Origin: Thermoanaerobaculaceae bacterium
Lineage (GTDB): Bacteria; Acidobacteriota; Thermoanaerobaculia; Thermoanaerobaculales; Thermoanaerobaculaceae
NCBI GenBank assembly: GCA_022865555.1
Contig: JALHTD010000431.1
Span: 1-5,423, forward strand
DNA length: 5,423 nucleotides
Direction: 5' to 3'
Part shown: positions 4,525-5,423 of the stretch, in pieces
Numbering within the stretch: position 1 is the first letter of the stretch
How the letters are laid out: each line of letters begins with the position of its first letter
The notes under the pieces: model-generated
Databases searched by the model: none
The model's input: only the letters and a program-made list of their open reading frames with translations
Told to the model about the DNA's origin: nothing
Position numbers and translations under genes: made by a program

Positions 4525-5423
4525 ATGGACGAAACCGCTCCGACCCAACCGGTGATCCGGCACGCCAGCGACCACTCCCTGCTGGTCTCCTTCGGCGAGG
4601 AGATCTCGCAGGCAGCCCATGGCCAGGTGCGCCGGCTGCTGCACCTCCTGCAGGCCGAGCCGCCCGCCGGGGTCCTCAACCTCCACCCGGGCTACGCCTC
4701 GCTGCTGGTGAGCTACGACCCGCTGCGCGTGGACCGCGAGGAGCTGCAGCGGGAGATCGAGCGCCGCCTCGCCGGGGCGGGGGAGGCCGGCCTGTCCGAG
4801 GCGCGCGTGGTGGAGATCCCGGTCTGCTACGGGGGGGAGTTCGGGCCGGACCTCGGCGACGCGGCGGCGGTCTGCCAGCTTCACCCGGCCGAGGTCATCC
4901 GGGAGCACGCAGCCGGCGACTACCTCGTCTACTTCCTCGGCTTCTCGCCCGGTTTTCCGTACTTGGGCGGGATGTCGCCCCGGATCGCCGCCCCGCGGCG
5001 TGCCACCCCGCGAAAGCGCGTGCCCGCCGGCAGCGTGGCCATCGGCGGAAGCCAGACCGGCGTCTACCCGACGGCATCCCCCGGGGGGTGGCAGCTGATC
5101 GGCCGCACGCCGCTCGGGCTGTTCGATGCGGGCAGGACGCAGCCGGCGCTGCTGGCCCTCGGGGATCGGGTGCGGTTCGTCGCGATCGGGGAGGAGGAGT
5201 ACCGACGCGTGGCGGGCGAGGGGGAGGGCGCAGCCCGGGAGGTCAGGCCCGAGGGCGGGCAGATACGCGTCATCGAGCCGGGCTTTCAGACCACGGTCCA
5301 GGATCTCGGCCGTCCCGGGCACGCCCACATCGGCGTCTCGGCGTCGGGGGCGTGCGATGCCCTCTCCCTGCGCGTAGCCAACTGGCTGGTGGGCAACCCG
5401 GATGGCGCCCCGGCGCTCGAGAT
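4525..5423 (+). CDS. pxpBC: Fused 5-oxoprolinase subunits PxpB-PxpC (KipI-KipA), partial at right edge
   Basis: An open frame from ATG 4525 to the window end with no stop; 299 full codons are present. Residues 1-226 are a complete PxpB/KipI domain: HASDHSLLVSFGEEI (13-27), HPGYASLLVSYDP (54-66), FLGFSPGFPYLGGM (137-150), RVPAGSVAIGGSQTGVYP (165-182) and GGWQLIGRTPLGLF (187-200). A Glu/Gly-rich linker (about 228-246) leads in frame into the start of PxpC/KipA: IRVIEPGFQTTVQDLGRPG (247-265), then GVSASGACDALSLRVANWLV (270-289). PxpB and PxpC act with PxpA in the ATP-dependent opening of 5-oxoproline to glutamate; they are normally separate adjacent genes, though fused forms are known and are named 5-oxoprolinase/urea amidolyase family. 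Most of PxpC lies outside the window, and pxpA would be expected nearby. No clear ribosome-binding site precedes the start. KipI-KipA in Bacillus also modulate the kinase KinA, but that role should not be assumed here. Confidence 0.9.
   Translation, partial: MDETAPTQPVIRHASDHSLLVSFGEEISQAAHGQVRRLLHLLQAEPPAGVLNLHPGYASLLVSYDPLRVDREELQREIERRLAGAGEAGLSEARVVEIPVCYGGEFGPDLGDAAAVCQLHPAEVIREHAAGDYLVYFLGFSPGFPYLGGMSPRIAAPRRATPRKRVPAGSVAIGGSQTGVYPTASPGGWQLIGRTPLGLFDAGRTQPALLALGDRVRFVAIGEEEYRRVAGEGEGAAREVRPEGGQIRVIEPGFQTTVQDLGRPGHAHIGVSASGACDALSLRVANWLVGNPDGAPALE

Noticed and set aside
4348..5328. Long minus-strand open frame (326 codons) opposite the pirin end and the pxpBC fusion
   Set aside because: It is Arg/Gly/Pro/Leu-rich, as expected of a complement frame in GC-rich DNA, has no recognisable domain, and the + strand carries clear PxpB/PxpC and pirin motifs.

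Overview
The window looks like a GC-rich environmental bacterium, probably from soil or sediment. It joins two unlike parts: an integron-type gene-cassette array (about 1-2664) and a GC-rich chromosomal-looking segment (about 2695-5423). No tRNA, rRNA, CRISPR array or integrase gene is visible. The organism cannot be named from this sequence; very high G+C at the right end (about 80% in the sample 4741-4800, against about 48% in 61-120) fits many GC-rich lineages.

Cassette part. Three + strand genes are each followed by an attC-like recombination site. (1) A zinc-less MDR oxidoreductase (22-1005) ends inside a near-canonical attC (1000-1071). (2) An isoprenylcysteine carboxyl methyltransferase-like membrane protein (1085-1654) is followed by an attC whose two arms (about 1673-1698 and 2083-2109) have been pushed apart by an insertion. 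(3) A small unknown membrane protein (2117-2578) ends inside a third attC (2573-2664). The insertion in the second attC is a miniature IS110/IS1111-family element. It keeps a transposase N-terminus on the minus strand and a pair of 11-bp subterminal inverted repeats (1767-1777, 2064-2074) but has lost nearly all the rest of the transposase. This matches the known habit of the IS1111-attC group, which targets cassette recombination sites. The cassettes share no obvious pathway, as is normal for such arrays. The integrase and attI would be expected to the left of the window.

Right part. A MOSC-domain protein (2695-3369) starts 30 bases after the last attC but has no recognisable attC behind it, so it may be the first resident gene beyond the array or a cassette that lost its site. 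The gap 3370-3568 shows only a small GC hairpin. A pirin-family cupin (3569-4429) follows. Last is a gene running off the right edge (4525 to the end) that fuses the two 5-oxoprolinase subunits PxpB and PxpC in one frame. A plausible promoter (4483-4511) lies just ahead of it.

The most notable region is 1673-2109: a cassette attC split by an internally deleted, IR-bounded IS1111-type element. The two downstream attC sites also have 1-base insertions in their R' boxes, so the array looks partly decayed.
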